Shown here in pieces: positions 30,656-42,378 of a stretch of 64,000 nt of DNA. The stretch is from Lasiosphaeria ovina (lineage: Eukaryota; Ascomycota; Sordariomycetes; Sordariales; Lasiosphaeriaceae). The translations under genes and the position numbers were made by a program. Under the pieces are notes generated by a model. It saw only the letters and a program-made list of their open reading frames with translations. It was not told where the DNA came from and did not search any database. Each line of letters opens with the position of its first letter. Positions within the stretch are counted from its first letter, which is position 1. Location: contig JAULSN010000010.1 in NCBI GenBank assembly GCA_033439765.1, forward strand, positions 930,001 to 994,000. Direction: 5' to 3'.

Positions 30656-31278
30656 CTATGTGTTGAACCACTCCAGGGGGTCATTCTTTGTGAATACCGC
30701 TCGGTAAGTGTGTCCTCCATCTTGCTCAACCCTGTCCTCTGTATGGAGACCGTGGAGTTTCGACTCATGTTCGGGACCACCAGTGAAGGCCCGAAAGTGA
30801 ATGTAGGCAGGGCCTTCTTCATCTAGGGCCGGGATGCGCACCTTCCCAAATAAGTGAATTCCATAAGCAGATACTGCAACACGAACCAGTTGGAAGTCCT
30901 CGGCAGTGAAGCCCGCAAGCTCGGAGTCATCGAGGTGTTGGACTGCAACAAAATACTCGGGTTCGTGCTCTGTCATCGCCGCGGATGCTATATTAACAAG
31001 GGGCGTATCGTCGCGACGGCCACAACATGCCACGTCAGAGACCACATACTATTGTACTGGTGGCGGGAATGCACAAGCTGCTTCTTCAACTCGTGCTGGA
31101 TGTCCCTGAAAACATTGATCGCCTCTTCCTTGGGCTCGTGCGGGGGCCCGAGATTTACTGTTTCCTCAGTTGCCTGGGAATGGAGTTAGTCAAGTCACGG
31201 CCTCCAGTATTCCAGCATTGATTCGGGCGCTTATCGTTCACACAGCATCTTGCTTGTACATGTACATGTACGTACCAT
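30656..31278 (-). CDS. Conserved-looking small protein of unknown function (146 aa)
   Basis: Three exons: the ATG alone (31278-31276), then 31173-31050, then 30969-30656. Intron 1 begins GTACGT right after ATG and ends ATTCCCAG; intron 2 is GTATGT...GACAG. The product starts MATEETVNLGPPHEPK, has a helical segment (EAINVFRDIQHELKKQ), then EPEYFVAVQHLDD, a beta-rich part (VRVAVSAYGIHLFGKVRIP; YIHFRAFTGG) and a terminal TYRAVFTKNDPLEWF. No signal peptide or membrane segment. I do not recognise a domain; the alternating beta pattern is compatible with a small alpha/beta fold. Splicing keeps the frame exactly, which supports the model. Lower confidence in exon 1, because a 3-nt first exon is unusual. 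Confidence 0.7.
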
Positions 31279-32646
31279 GTTGAGATTGACTTGACGGCGT
31301 TGACTGTTGGAGTTCAATGAATTCGTAAGTAGGTAGGGAGGTAGCTATAGTTCCAGGCGACTTGATTTAATCGTGGACGGTGATCAAGTTTTCTATCTTT
31401 TGTAGTAAGAGTATTTATGACAGCCCGGGTTACTGGCAGTTCGCCATCCCAGTTTTCTTGAACATGTTTTTGGCTGGTTGATTTCACGCAGACCTTCTCT
31501 TATTGGCGCGCACGGACGGGAGTGGTGTGAGGCGGCCTTGCGTCATACTCGTACGCGGGGAAGATCAAGAAGGAGGGGTACTTCGTATCCCGTAGCTTTG
31601 GAGCAAACCGGAAGATATATTGATTTCCAAACGTTAAGCCGTGACTTATAGGTGCTAGATACTAGGCAGCGACCTACCAAAGTCATTCAGCTGAACGGAG
31701 CCACCGTAGGCGAGCTTGCGAGCCGGAGGTGGCGTAGAGAGACTGTCTCTTTTAATTTACCGTGAAGGTGCCGAAAGTTTCTCGCACAGGGACTAGCCAG
31801 TTTTCGTCCGTGTCGAAATGGACTCCAGGGACTGGTCGACCGGATAATCCTCGGATTCCTTAAGCCGCGGAATACCGAGCGCAGCGAGCAGCCCGCCACA
31901 GGGGCCCCCGGAGGGCTGCCGGAGGCACCGTTCAGCGACCCCCTTCCTGACTTGCCAGGTAGCTTATTTTATATCCTTTTGTCGGCGAGACCTCCTTCAA
32001 GAGACGATATGACTATATCAATGCCATAGTTACCCAAGGAAGTTACAAAGAAGATGAAACGTACTGCAAGATCACAGTGTGGATTGTACCTAGCAGGTGT
32101 TAATAAATATAAAGGCATTTTCCACGTTTAAAGTAATTGCTACCTACCTACATTCGTAGGTAGGTAACTTTTATAATGGAGGTAGGTAAGCAGTAAGGTA
32201 CCTTACTTAACTTCCTAGCAGTGAACGGACCTATCTCATGTAAGTACGGATATTTACCGTGCCTCCCTGACCCCTCCATCGCGACGGGAAAGGTGTGGGG
32301 CCTCCTGACCGCGTTTCCAAGGCCAGCAGTCTGACCCAACGCGCGAGGGCGCTCCCGGCCTCTTCCAAAAATGTATTCCTCACCGTCGCTCGTCCTCTGT
32401 CGCGTCCGGCCATCTAAGCTGGCCCTTACCCAGTCTGTCCGGACAGCTTCACTCCGGACCTTCCCTGCTGCTGCTGGTAACTGCCGCCGAGACTGACTAA
32501 TCTCGTCCCGTGCCAGGCTTGCTGACCCTGTCCGAGTTGCTTCAGACCTGGGGACCGCTTCGAAGTCGGGCTTTCGACCATCCCTCTTCCGCCGGGCTGC
32601 GACGCTCAGTGCCCGCGCCTTTCTGTTCACATCTCTTGGCTTCATC
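31279..32646. other. Intergenic, divergent promoters
   Basis: 1.37 kb without a supportable gene. It contains a TGTACATGTACATGTACGTAC stretch just inside intron 1 of the small gene, a GC-rich tract with repeated GCCGGAGG at 31700-31920, and the hairpin at 32141-32166. Confidence 0.5.
32141..32166. repeat. Perfect 11-bp hairpin of TACCTACCTAC
   Basis: TACCTACCTAC (32141-32151), loop ATTC, then GTAGGTAGGTA (32156-32166). The same TACC/GGTA tetramer motif recurs at many intergenic sites in the window. Confidence 0.8.
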
Positions 32647-33297
32647 ATGGCATCAGCGCCGGCATACCCAACCGCTGCCGCCATCCTGTCGCCCCCAAAC
32701 AGTGCCGACACGCTCTCCATGTTCACGCCTCACGACGACGACGCGCAAACCAAAGAGGACTTCATTAATTCGCACCCGCTCACTGCCTCGCTCCGTGAAT
32801 CCCCTGCCCTCGTCGAGTCCCGCCCACACATGAAAATACCTCCGTCGTGGCGGAAGCATAACCTGACTGGAGGTACTCTTGTCGGCCCGGGAAAGGTGAC
32901 GATACCACCTTTCAGCTGGTCTGCACAGGACGGCAGCAGCTATGTACAAATCAGCCATGTTGGAACAGATCTATGTGGACACATGGGCATTATCCACGGA
33001 GGCTTCCTGGCCACGATGCTTGACGAGGGGCTTGCGAGGTGCTCCTTTCCAGTCCTACCATTCAACGTTGGCATGACCGCCAAGCTGGACATCAACTACA
33101 AAGCACCAGCTATGGCCGACCAATACCTGGTGCTACGCGCCCAGACCATCAAGGTAGAAGGGAGAAAAGCCTGGGTTGAGGGCCATATCGAGACGCTTCC
33201 TACCGAAGAGGGACAGCAACCTGTGATATTGGCCACAGCAACTGCTCTCTATGTCTCTCCAAAGCAGGCGGCGGTGCGTATTCCCCGATCTTGTTGA
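32647..33297 (+). CDS. PaaI/THEM4-like hot-dog thioesterase
   Basis: Likely hydrolyses acyl-CoA thioesters. Single open frame of 216 codons. An extended N-terminus (about 60 residues) precedes the hot-dog domain: DGSSYVQISHVGTDLCGHMG, then HGGFLATMLDEG at about 116-127, which is the characteristic His-Gly-Gly with the catalytic Asp/Glu on the central helix. DINYKAPAMADQYLVLRA follows as the beta sheet, and the domain ends ATATALYVSPKQAA. The last residues VRIPRSC probably read into an intron: GTGCGT begins after PKQAA at 33273, and acceptors at 33341 (AAAG, giving a short VYPVS end) or 33353 (CCCAG) would alter the C-terminus. The core call is unaffected. Substrate unknown. Confidence 0.82.
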   Translation: MASAPAYPTAAAILSPPNSADTLSMFTPHDDDAQTKEDFINSHPLTASLRESPALVESRPHMKIPPSWRKHNLTGGTLVGPGKVTIPPFSWSAQDGSSYVQISHVGTDLCGHMGIIHGGFLATMLDEGLARCSFPVLPFNVGMTAKLDINYKAPAMADQYLVLRAQTIKVEGRKAWVEGHIETLPTEEGQQPVILATATALYVSPKQAAVRIPRSC

Positions 33298-33987
33298 GCC
33301 CCTACCGTTGCTGACCGACATGGTGAAGATGATGGCAAAGGTATACCCAGTTTCTTAGGTGTAGGTTACGTTTAGGGGCTCGGGGGAACCCGCCCTCCTA
33401 GTTGTTAACAATGTATTTTCATAGATGTGCCTGCCGCTTTGCCCCATAGATTTGACATTGTAGTTCAACCTCCCGTTCTTATATCTTTTACTGGATGGTA
33501 TAGGAATGCTAGTGCACCAAAAGAGAAGATTCAGATACGGATTACACACCGAAAGGACTCGAGCCCACTAGAAAGAGTGTTGCAGCCCAATATTTGCACC
33601 TAATATCCGTATAAAATCCTAACTAGTAGTCGGCTACCCGTTGCTATTTCACGCCCCCGTTACTAATAGTAGTCTGTACTAATATTAATAATGGCAAACC
33701 TGAAGGTCCGAAAATAAAATAGAAATAAAAAGAAAGCCCCTCCAATTGAACCTATATGGAGTACTAGGTCCCTTCGCACCCGTTAGACTAAAATGGCGCC
33801 ATTTACGGAACTGGGCCTCGTGGTGGCCCCCCAGCCGTGATGTGATTGTCCCGTCTCTCGAGGACTTTTGTCCAAATCCGTTCCCTGGCTTCCCTGACAT
33901 TAGCTCGCCGCCCTACGACCGCTCCCAGACGTGCTAGAGCTGACTGTAAAGACAGTCCATCATCATACGCTAGCGAGATATTTAATA
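33298..33987. other. Intergenic / promoter of APS kinase gene
   Basis: 690 bp. 33540-33720 is TA-rich, with ACTAATAGTAGTCTGTACTAATATTAATAATGG possibly a decayed repeat remnant. The rest is the presumed APS kinase promoter. No gene seen. Confidence 0.4.
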
Positions 33988-34890
33988 ATGGCTACGTGAG
34001 TACTACTCCTATTACGTACAGGTGTCAAGATATTTGCCTCTTAAACTTCTTTCCCCGAAGAATGTGCTTATGATTGAGGGTGCAGCCCCGATCGCGGGGC
34101 ATTGGCGGGCCATCCAAAAGTGATGATCGCAACGCTTGTGACACTACCTAGCTAATAGCTTGGTAACAGGAACATTACATGGCATCCATCGCTCTTGCGG
34201 CATGAACGCAATCAATTGCGCGGCCAGCGCGGCTTCACAATCTGGTTCACCGGCTTGTCGGCCTCGGGAAAGTCAACAGTTGCGACTGCTCTCGAACAGC
34301 ACTTGCTCCACCTTGGGGTGGCTGCCTACAGGCTCGACGGCGACAATGTGCGCTTTGGGTTGAACAAGGATCTGGGATTCTCGGAAAAGGACAGGAACGA
34401 GAATATTCGCCGTATCGCTGAGGTTAGTAATGCGGAACCTCGATCACAATAAGAATTGTGTACATCTATCCGTATATTCTTCCCATCATTCTAATAACTC
34501 ATGGACGTTCCGTATTAGGTCGCAAAGCTCTTCGCCGACTCGTCCACTGTCGCGCTGACGTCCTTCATCTCGCCCTACCGGGCCGACAGGCAAGTTGCAC
34601 GGGACTTGCATACCAATGCGTCGCCGGCGGGAGACGGCGGTCTGCCTTTCATAGAAGTATTCGTCGACATTCCTCTTTCAGAGGCCGAGAAGAGAGACCC
34701 CAAGGGTCTATACAAGAAGGCCCGTGCGGGCGAGATTAAGGATTTTACGGGTATATCGGCTCCCTACGAAGCACCAGAGTCGCCCGAGATCACAATTCGT
34801 ACAGACGAGCTCAGCGTGGAGGAGTGTGTAATTAAGATAGCAGACTACCTAAGGGAGAGGGATCTGATCGGCGAGAACAAGGCTAACTAG
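33988..34890 (+). CDS. Adenylylsulfate (APS) kinase
   Basis: Phosphorylates APS to PAPS with ATP in sulfate assimilation; cytosolic. Exons: 33988-33995 (8 nt, ATGGCTAC), 34170-34422, 34519-34890; 210 aa. Intron 1 GTGAGT...GTAACAG with a GCTAAT branch, intron 2 GTTAGT...ATTAG. Joining gives [20 protein letters not shown], the family's standard N-terminus, which proves the tiny first exon. P-loop GLSASGKST at 31-39, [16 protein letters not shown] as the APS-binding region, [14 protein letters not shown], and [20 protein letters not shown] then [14 protein letters not shown]. Length and motifs match stand-alone fungal APS kinases (MET14 type). Any start at the downstream Met (34195... frame) would lose family-conserved residues. 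All expected motifs are present. Confidence 0.93.
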
Positions 34891-35071
34891 ATATTGCCTG
34901 TTTAGTGGGTCGGGAGTCTTGGTCTGCAGGTGTAAGAAGAAATAGGAGGTGTAGTCCGCAATGTAGTGTCTCGTGAGGTAGCGAAATAGTGCGCCTGTCA
35001 TCGAGGACCCTCACGCATACTCAGAGGCCTTCATCGCACTCTCGCCCATATGGCAAGGTTCTCGCCAACAT

Positions 35072-36416
35072 CTAAGGAAATTCTAGTTCATAGTACACAT
35101 ATGCCGTGTATTCGCTGCCTTCGCCCGCGCTCAAGCCCGCGGCAGCCATCTCGGATGTCAAACTCGCGTCGTCTTTAGTGACACGCCCTCGCTTGTCCCT
35201 CCCAAATGCGTTACCTCCAAGGTACGAATACGTCGAGTCTAGGGATGCCTTCACTTTTATTGCCTGCTTTGGTGTTGTCTGTACGTATGTCAGCCGAGGA
35301 AAAGAAAAACGGAAAATGCTTCTTTAGAAATTACCTTGATAAGAGCGCTCACGAACTCTAGAGGTAGGCCATATCTCAGCACCGTCTCCACAAATACGCG
35401 AAGCGTCATGACATGAGCCCAGATCATGACGCTCTCGCTCCAGCTGGTTCTTCCTAATAATAGAGCTTCCTCCCGTATTTTTTTCTCATCCTTAACGACG
35501 CGGTCAAGCTCGCGCTGCTCTTCTTCCTTGCCGCCTTGGACATATTTATACTGTCGAGGTGTCCATTTCTGCTCCCGACACTTCTGGAGGAACTCGATGC
35601 TGTGTTTTTTGAACGTGGTAACCGCAAACAGCGTAAACTCGTCGTCTTGAGCAACCTGGACCGAGGACCGAGGAACAACCATTGGCGCAATGGTTTCGTA
35701 GCTCTTGAGAAAATCTTTGCGCGCATTTGTAGGGACCACGACTAAATGTGTCTCTAGGTACTCGGAGTCCTGCACGAGCAGCCTTGGGTCAACGATAGGT
35801 GTAAGGGATTTGGTTGCGAGATTTCCCCTAGCAAACAGTCAGCTTTGACACGACCACTTCTCGTAATCTGGTAAGCATACGTCTGCCTCCTCTGCAACGC
35901 AGCAAGGTTGGCTTTGACACCATTGTACTGGTTGAATTTTCCCTTCAGATCTTCGTCGAGGTTTTGCAGTCCTTTCCGCAGGTTATCTATGAGCTCCCCC
36001 AACGGGCGCTCAACTCGATATCTGGCCGTGTTCCACTGGAAGCTGCGCATGTACTGATCCGTCGGCTCTACGAAATTCTCATTAGAAATATGACACGGGC
36101 TGGTTGGAAGATCGTAGACTTGCGACGTACTGTCATTGACCACCTTGTGCTCTGCAGCCTTGTTTTCGTCTCCGTCTAGGATGGCCCCTAAAGAGTCGGC
36201 AACCTTGGAAACGACAGCGTCGCATCCCGAGCTCAGCTTTGAGAGATCATCTGCATGTTGAACTAGAGCGTCCAGGGTGCCAATTTTGAATGATGGCACG
36301 GGAAAAGGTAAGATCTCGCCATTCTCGCGACCGACAGTGGCGCTCAATGCAGACAGTTGGTCGTCGTCAAAGATCTTGAGAGGCAGGGAAACAAAAATGT
36401 ACCGAGTTGCCGGCAT
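35072..36416 (-). CDS. V-type H+-ATPase subunit C (Vma5-like)
   Basis: Peripheral stalk subunit that links V1 to Vo in vacuolar acidification and controls reversible V1-Vo dissociation. Exons: 36416-35881, 35827-35335, 35278-35072; 411 aa, near the yeast protein (392). Intron 1 GTATGC...TGCTAG restores TGNLATKSLTPIVDPRLLVQ; intron 2 GTAATT...GTACAG restores ALIKTTPKQAIKVKASLDS. Diagnostic blocks: MPATRYIFVSLPLKIF, FKIGTLDALVQHADDL, QWNTARY, DSEYLETHLVVVP, FTLFAVTTFKK, and the C-terminal STYSYLGGNAFGRD with YTAYVYYELEF. No transmembrane segment, as expected. It converges with APS kinase (about 180 bp between stops). The short C-terminal exon would be missed by an unspliced reading. Confidence 0.93.
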
Positions 36417-37889
36417 GGCGAATTTACCGGAGCCCTTAGTTTCCCCGTTGCGACCGAATAAGATACTGCGTTGCCCGTGCTGGCGACAGCCTCGATTTCA
36501 ACCGGCTGCATCTATCAGTAACATGGCAAGATGGAATGGACAATAGAGACTTATCCCAAAGGCACAGATTCCGGGAACATGGGATGCACACGGAAACGTA
36601 CTGTTGGTCTCGATCCCGAAGGCCTACCTACTTCGAGGTGGTGACTAGCTGTGCGTGGTTGTGAGCGAGCGAAAGGACGACGAGACTAGGGGGAAGGCGA
36701 GAGTAAGATTGAGAGCAAGAAGCAGATTGAAAACTAATAATGCTAAGAATCTCAGTTCAGCCAGTGGGGAGTTTCCATACCAAGCTATTACGGGATGGGA
36801 TATACTAGGACTCTTGAGGTGAGGTAGATAGGCAATCGTGGCGTGCAAGGAGGAGCTCAGTACTATAGTAAAGGTATCCAGGGCAGTTGTTGGCAGTAGG
36901 AACTGTTTGGGGGAGGATCCGCCAATGGAAATGGAGAGGGGCGGGAAGGCGGGGGACGGGATTTATTGCAACATGGGTCTTTAGCTCTTCAATGTACCTG
37001 GTACCAAGCACCCTCCCAGCTAGTTTTGAGAACGGGCAATGCGGCTGGTAAAGGGCTTGGTTTCACATCAAGCTTTGGGTCTTTTCCGAGGAGTCTTTCA
37101 AGTACTACTAAGCCTCAGTGGCATTACCTTAACTCTTTTCGAGCTCTCAAAGTATGTGTACTTCTTACATGGATGAGTGAAGGTACTACTGACCTACGGT
37201 GTCTCTCCCTCACACTAGCCGAGTCGCGCCTGACTGCCAACTAAGCACCTTTCGGCGCCACGATCATTCAGCTGCTGGATGCTGGCCGTCGTCGCAAGCC
37301 ATTTGTCGAGAGAAAGTATCGCCGGCGTCTCCAGGTGTCCGGATTCGTGCGCATGTTGCCATTTCAAATTGACACTGCCCGTGGGGGTCTGTCCAACATT
37401 ACCCAATTGCTTAAGCATTTCATACTATACCTAACCCTCTCCGACGACCGAGTCGAGGCGCCTAGTTTGTGACTTCATCGTGTCACCGCCTCGCGCCCGC
37501 CGGTCAGAGCGCCCGACCGCCGGGGGCAGCAAACGTCTCCCAGTTACCGACAGACATATTTTCGATCGTTACAGCAACTTATTTGCACTGCGTCCATCTT
37601 CTACCCTGCACCTGATCCCGTCTCGCGGGACGTTAAGGAGTTGCAACGCTGGTCTTCCACGAACTTTTACGTCCCGTCGTCCATCGTCTCTGGCGCCCTT
37701 TGTATGCGACGATGCTCCCTCAGCAAGCTTATGTCTACTATGTAATTTGAGATTCGATTAAGATACCTGCCGCGTCGCAGACGCCTGGCCGGCTCCGGCA
37801 CTCTTCGTGAAGCATTCTGCCACTCGGTGACGACTTTCTCTCCACCACGAAACCGCCATTCGGGAGACTGTGCTGGCAGACCTGGCCTA
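36417..37889. other. Intergenic, divergent promoters (subunit C / AT-hook gene)
   Basis: 1.47 kb, no supportable gene. The part at 37450-37880 is GC-richer with pyrimidine tracts and probably holds the 5' leader of the AT-hook gene. Confidence 0.45.
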
Positions 37890-40800
37890 ATGGCTACACA
37901 TGCAGGTAAGCGGGAGCGGAACACGAGCTAGTAATGAAATCTCATAACTCAATCCGTCGATGGCTGACAGTGGTTTTGGGATCAAGGCCCCAAAGCTGGC
38001 AGGCCGGCTGATACCGGACTTTCTGTACCGGGCCGTCCTACAGCTGCCTTGAAGGTGACTCCTATCCCGGTTCCTAAGCCGGGTTCAATGCCGTCGCTTC
38101 CTCCATCGGCCAACCACGCGGCAGTAGCGGCAAGAGCATCCGGCAGCAGCAGCAGCGGCGGCGGCGGCCCTACCCTAACTTCTTCGGTCGGGTTTGGCCT
38201 GCTTACATCCGCCGAGGCAAGTCTCCAGGACGCCGCGAGCGGTCCTCATCGAGATGGCCGTATCAGGAACCCAGTGCCCAGCAAGCTGAAAGGGAAAACA
38301 GATGGCTCCAAGGGTAACTTTAGCGTCATGCACATGGATGTGGCTGGGAGGAGCGAGGCAACAGAGCGTGATGCTCAGGCGAAGCGTACAAGTGAGAGCA
38401 CCGAGCTGGCTGCCAAGCGCGCTTTCGAGAATGGGTACGTTTCCCTTCGGAGGAGTCGGTTTGTTCATCTTCCCGATGAGATGGCAGACAAGCCTTTCAT
38501 CCCTGGGCCCACCACCGCGCCCCCGACCAATCCAACCAGCCGCCGGTCACCTCTAGATTCCGAAGAGACCAAGTCCGAGCAGGCACGCCTCCTGACCCTC
38601 CTGCGGAGTCTTCATCCTGTCCTCGTTGTTGATCAGATATGTAAAGCCTTGGCTTTCTTTGGAGGTATCCCCGGGGCACCCCCGCCAGCAGACGGCGCAT
38701 TTCCTCAGAGCGCAGAATCAAACGGCTCGGGCAGTCTCTTCGTCGGCTGGATAGCAGAGATTTTCCCAAGGCTGGGTGGAAACTCAACCCAGCGAGCTCT
38801 GAGCCCTATCCGGCAGTTTGAAGTTTCAGAGTCAATGAGACGAAGACGAGGCCGGCCAAAGGGTAGCAAGGCTACCAAAGTTAGAAAGGACAAGGGCATC
38901 AAGAAGGGACCCGGTAAAACGACCTCTGGAGGAAATCAGTTCCAACTCGGAGACGCTGTTGATGAGAGTTGGGTTGACGTCGATGATGATGTTGTTGGCC
39001 TGTCTGATGATGTTGATGCGAATGTGTTGCTTCTCGCGCAAGCTGCGAGCCCACGTCATCCGTCCTCATTGCAGCCGGAACAGGAAGCGAGGCAGCAAGC
39101 ACCCATGCCGAAGCACCAGCTGGCTAACTCGTCGGTTAGGACTGCTTTACCGAGAGCCCCAACTGATGGTGATGTCGCCCCCAACGCTCCTGCTAGTGCG
39201 AAGAAGAGAGGCCGTCCGAAAGGTTCTAAAAACAGACCCAAAGATTTGGCCAATGCCTCCTCTGAGGTTCTCAATGCCCCCACGCAGGCTTCGTCGAGCG
39301 TACGGACTGGAAAACCTCAACATGTCTCTCAGATACCCCAAGCATCACAAGCACCCCCGACATCTCAGACGCCTCAGGCGTCCCAGGCTTCTCATATACC
39401 ACAAGCACCTAGCGCCTTTCGTTCGCCTGGGGTCTCTCAGGCCCCTCAGTTGCAGGGCCCAGTGGCTAACCAAGCATTTACGGCTGTGAATTCTGCGACG
39501 ACAACACCAGCTAGGAAGAGAAAGAATGGAAAACCAAAGGGGTCGGCTACCAATATCCAGGCGTCAAGCGGGATTCCCGATGCGCTCCCCGTTGGAGTAT
39601 CGGTCCCGGCGCCACCTCCTAGTCATTCCTCGGCACAGTTCCAGTCAGTCACCGCTTCTGCTCAATCATTGAGCCAGATTCATAGCTATGAATCCTCTCA
39701 GCCACTACAATCCTCTCAGGGGCGGCAGAGTCTTACACTTCCAACACCCCCGACGCCCCCAACCGCCAGTCCAGTCCAAGCTAAGGCTCCCGCAAACACG
39801 GGCCAAAAACGAAAACGAAAGTATGGGAAGGACGTCAACTCTCTGAAGACAAGCACAGGTGATGGAAATAGTGATATGGTCTCATCGCCCCAAATCAATG
39901 GCCTCGCGTTGCCTACGCCCCCAACCTACCCCGCTGCGGTGGCCACGGGGTCAGCTGCAACGATAGGCCCGCCGCCTCCAAAGCGCCAGCGAAAGGGTAA
40001 AGATGCAAGATTGGCTTCAAGAAAGCAAAACGAAGCCTCGGCAACCCGTGCTACAGACAAACCAACTACTCTATCGACAATGACTCTGTCTCCAGTTTCG
40101 GCGCCAAATCCAAGCCCGAGATTAGCCTCGAATTCAGCAGCAGTGGCGGTTTCCAGACCCATACCACCCCAAGGCCCCACCCCTATCTCAGCAGACTCGG
40201 TAACGGCTTCGGGCCACTCTCCTCAACATAACCACTTCGAAGTTCAATCTCCTACCATGGAAAACTATGAAGCGCAGCTCCAGGCCCAGTTGGAACAACA
40301 GTCGGAAGCCGAACCTCAGGTGGCGCCACAGCAAAGCCGTGGAGATTCGAAGCAGCTTCTCGCCAGCCGCTTACACCAGCAGCAGCACCAATATCAACAC
40401 CACCAAACCCAGCAGCAGCAGCAACAGCAAACCTCCCAACAGCAGCCACACCAGCACGAGCAGCCACACCAGCCAGCGCCGCCAGCGCCACCGCAACACC
40501 TGCAGCACACCTCTACCGCCCAGAGCAGGTCTCCTAACCCTCAGCTACAACAGACAAAATCACAGTCGGGTAGTCCGATGATAACACAGCAGCAGACCAA
40601 GGTTTCTCAAAACCACTACAACCAGTATCGTCCTCCTAACACACAGTACAACCAGCAACAACACCACCCACAACAAAATTACGCGTCCCCAACGCAGGCG
40701 TCCCCACCGCAACACCAACAACCGCAGCAATTTGCAACTCAACAGCCGCCCTCTCAAAGCTCGGCACAGGTTTCAGAGGTTCAACCATACTCAGCGGGCA

Positions 40801-40896
40801 CGTCACAAACGCAGCAATATTCCTCTAACCAGCCGTCATATCCAGGCGGGCAACAACAATACCCCGGCGGGCAACAACAGCAGCAGCAGCAGCAGC

Positions 40897-40960
<64 letters not shown>

Positions 40961-41537
40961 GCTGGGTTCTCAACAGCGCTACCCGCAGCAGCTGGGTACG
41001 AGCCCCACGGGGAATACCGCATATACAGCGCACCAAGCACCACAGTTTACCGCTTCAACAAGCAGCAATTTCAACTCTACCGATGGTAGTTATCGTACTT
41101 CAGCTGCAAGCTTGAGTGCTTCATACAGTTCCCAGCGGGGCCAGTCTGTCACACCTACTGGCACCACGACGTACCGCGGGAGTAGTACACATAACCTGCC
41201 TCAACACTCACCATCGTTTGGTACCACTACAACCACTGCACCACAGCGAACATCAGGTACAAACCACCCAACTAGCCAAAATATGCAAGGTCTAGCAGGC
41301 GTCCAAGCGTTTGCCGGGAATGCCGGAACAGAATGGAATCTTTTCGACGCAGGCAATCTGGATTCCTCTGGCAGTCAAACAACGCTGGGCTTGGCAAGCA
41401 CGGGCTATGCCATCAACACAGCCAACGTGAGGGCAGCATCAAACCAAGGCGCGTCTTTCCAGAGTGGCTCCCTGTCGAACTTTGATAATTCAACCTTGGG
41501 GGGGAATGAGCGGTATTATGGGGTTGGACGGAGGTAG
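37890..41537 (+). CDS. Large AT-hook, glutamine-rich nuclear protein (1188 aa)
   Basis: Probable DNA/chromatin-associated regulator. Exon 1 is 37890-37905 (16 nt), the intron GTAAGC...ATCAAG, and exon 2 37987-41537. The joined start is MATHAGPKAGRPADTGL and the total length is an exact multiple of three. Residues about 100-250 are the only globular-looking part (AKRAFENGYVSLRRSRFVHLP; LLTLLRSLHPVLVVDQICKA). Three AT-hook-like motifs: RRRGRPKGSK near 290, KKRGRPKGSKNRPK near 410, and a degenerate RKRKNGKPKGS near 515. An acidic Asp-rich stretch follows the first. From about 740 on it is Gln/Pro/Ser-rich and disordered, with a 30-residue poly-Gln. AT-hooks bind the minor groove of AT-rich DNA; Gln-rich tails are common activation or phase-separating segments. 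No catalytic domain. Orthology not assigned. Confidence 0.82.
40872..40961 (+). repeat. CAG/CAA microsatellite encoding poly-Gln (30 codons)
   Basis: Two CAA, seven CAG and then about 21 CAA codons without interruption. Perfect triplet arrays of this length are prone to slippage, so length is likely to vary among strains. Confidence 0.9.
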
Positions 41538-42378
41538 GCTGTGGAGACCTCTTTTTTTTCGTCATTCCGTGTCACTCTCCTTGTCTTCTCATTCGGGGTT
41601 TGGAGTGAACGGGGTCTGGGTGTTAAATAGGTCCACCTTATGAAGATGATCATGACATTGTTGGTTTCGTGGCTTTCTATTGTGTTTATCTCTCGATAGT
41701 CGTTCATGTATGTACGCCTGAGATTCTCGGATGGCATCGTCAGCCAATGTTGAATAGAAAATATGGAATAGAGCATCATATGAATTATGCGACTCAGGTT
41801 TCGAGCCCGTTGACATATTTAACGGCGAGGTCGGTGTATCCAATCCTGTCTATTAGGAACTAAATGGAACTGGGGATTCCGTGACCCTAAGCACTTGGTC
41901 CATAGGCAATTAGATGCATAAGTATTCAAAACAAACTTCAAGACTTCAAGATTCACGCATGCCAACTGTGCAAAAGGCGTAAGTTGGCAGGGAAAGAAGT
42001 AATTCTATGATCCTTGCTTTTCCCATGTAAATAAATATAGCACAGGGAAACCCATACAGCCCCCCTCAAAACACCGCCCGACCCCCAAAAAACAATAACA
42101 AAAAAAACAGACACGGGCCGGTACGCCTGGCTTGTAACCTTCCGAATCGTATCCTAGACACCTGATAAAATCCACAAGCATCGCCGCCGTAACAGAAATG
42201 AAAACGCCTGGAAATGCCTCGGTGAGAAAACCGATTTAACTAAAATTATTAGATGCTGACTCTGGCCAGCCGTCCATTTGTCGTGAGACGCGCTGCTCAG
42301 TCAGTGGGTATCAAGACTCTGAAATGCCCTCGTTTTGTCATCTTCTCCGCCCAAAGAAAACCGGAGCACATAACCCGC
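41538..42378. other. Convergent 3' intergenic region
   Basis: 841 bp between two converging genes, with an A-rich stretch near 42080-42110. No gene seen. Confidence 0.45.

Noticed and set aside
30854..31221. Plus-strand frames of 60-110 codons opposite the small unknown gene
   Set aside because: The minus-strand spliced model has coherent frame and splice sites; the plus frames show no protein-like pattern.
40825..41043. Antisense poly-Val and poly-Leu frames
   Set aside because: Shadows of the CAA/CAG poly-Gln array.
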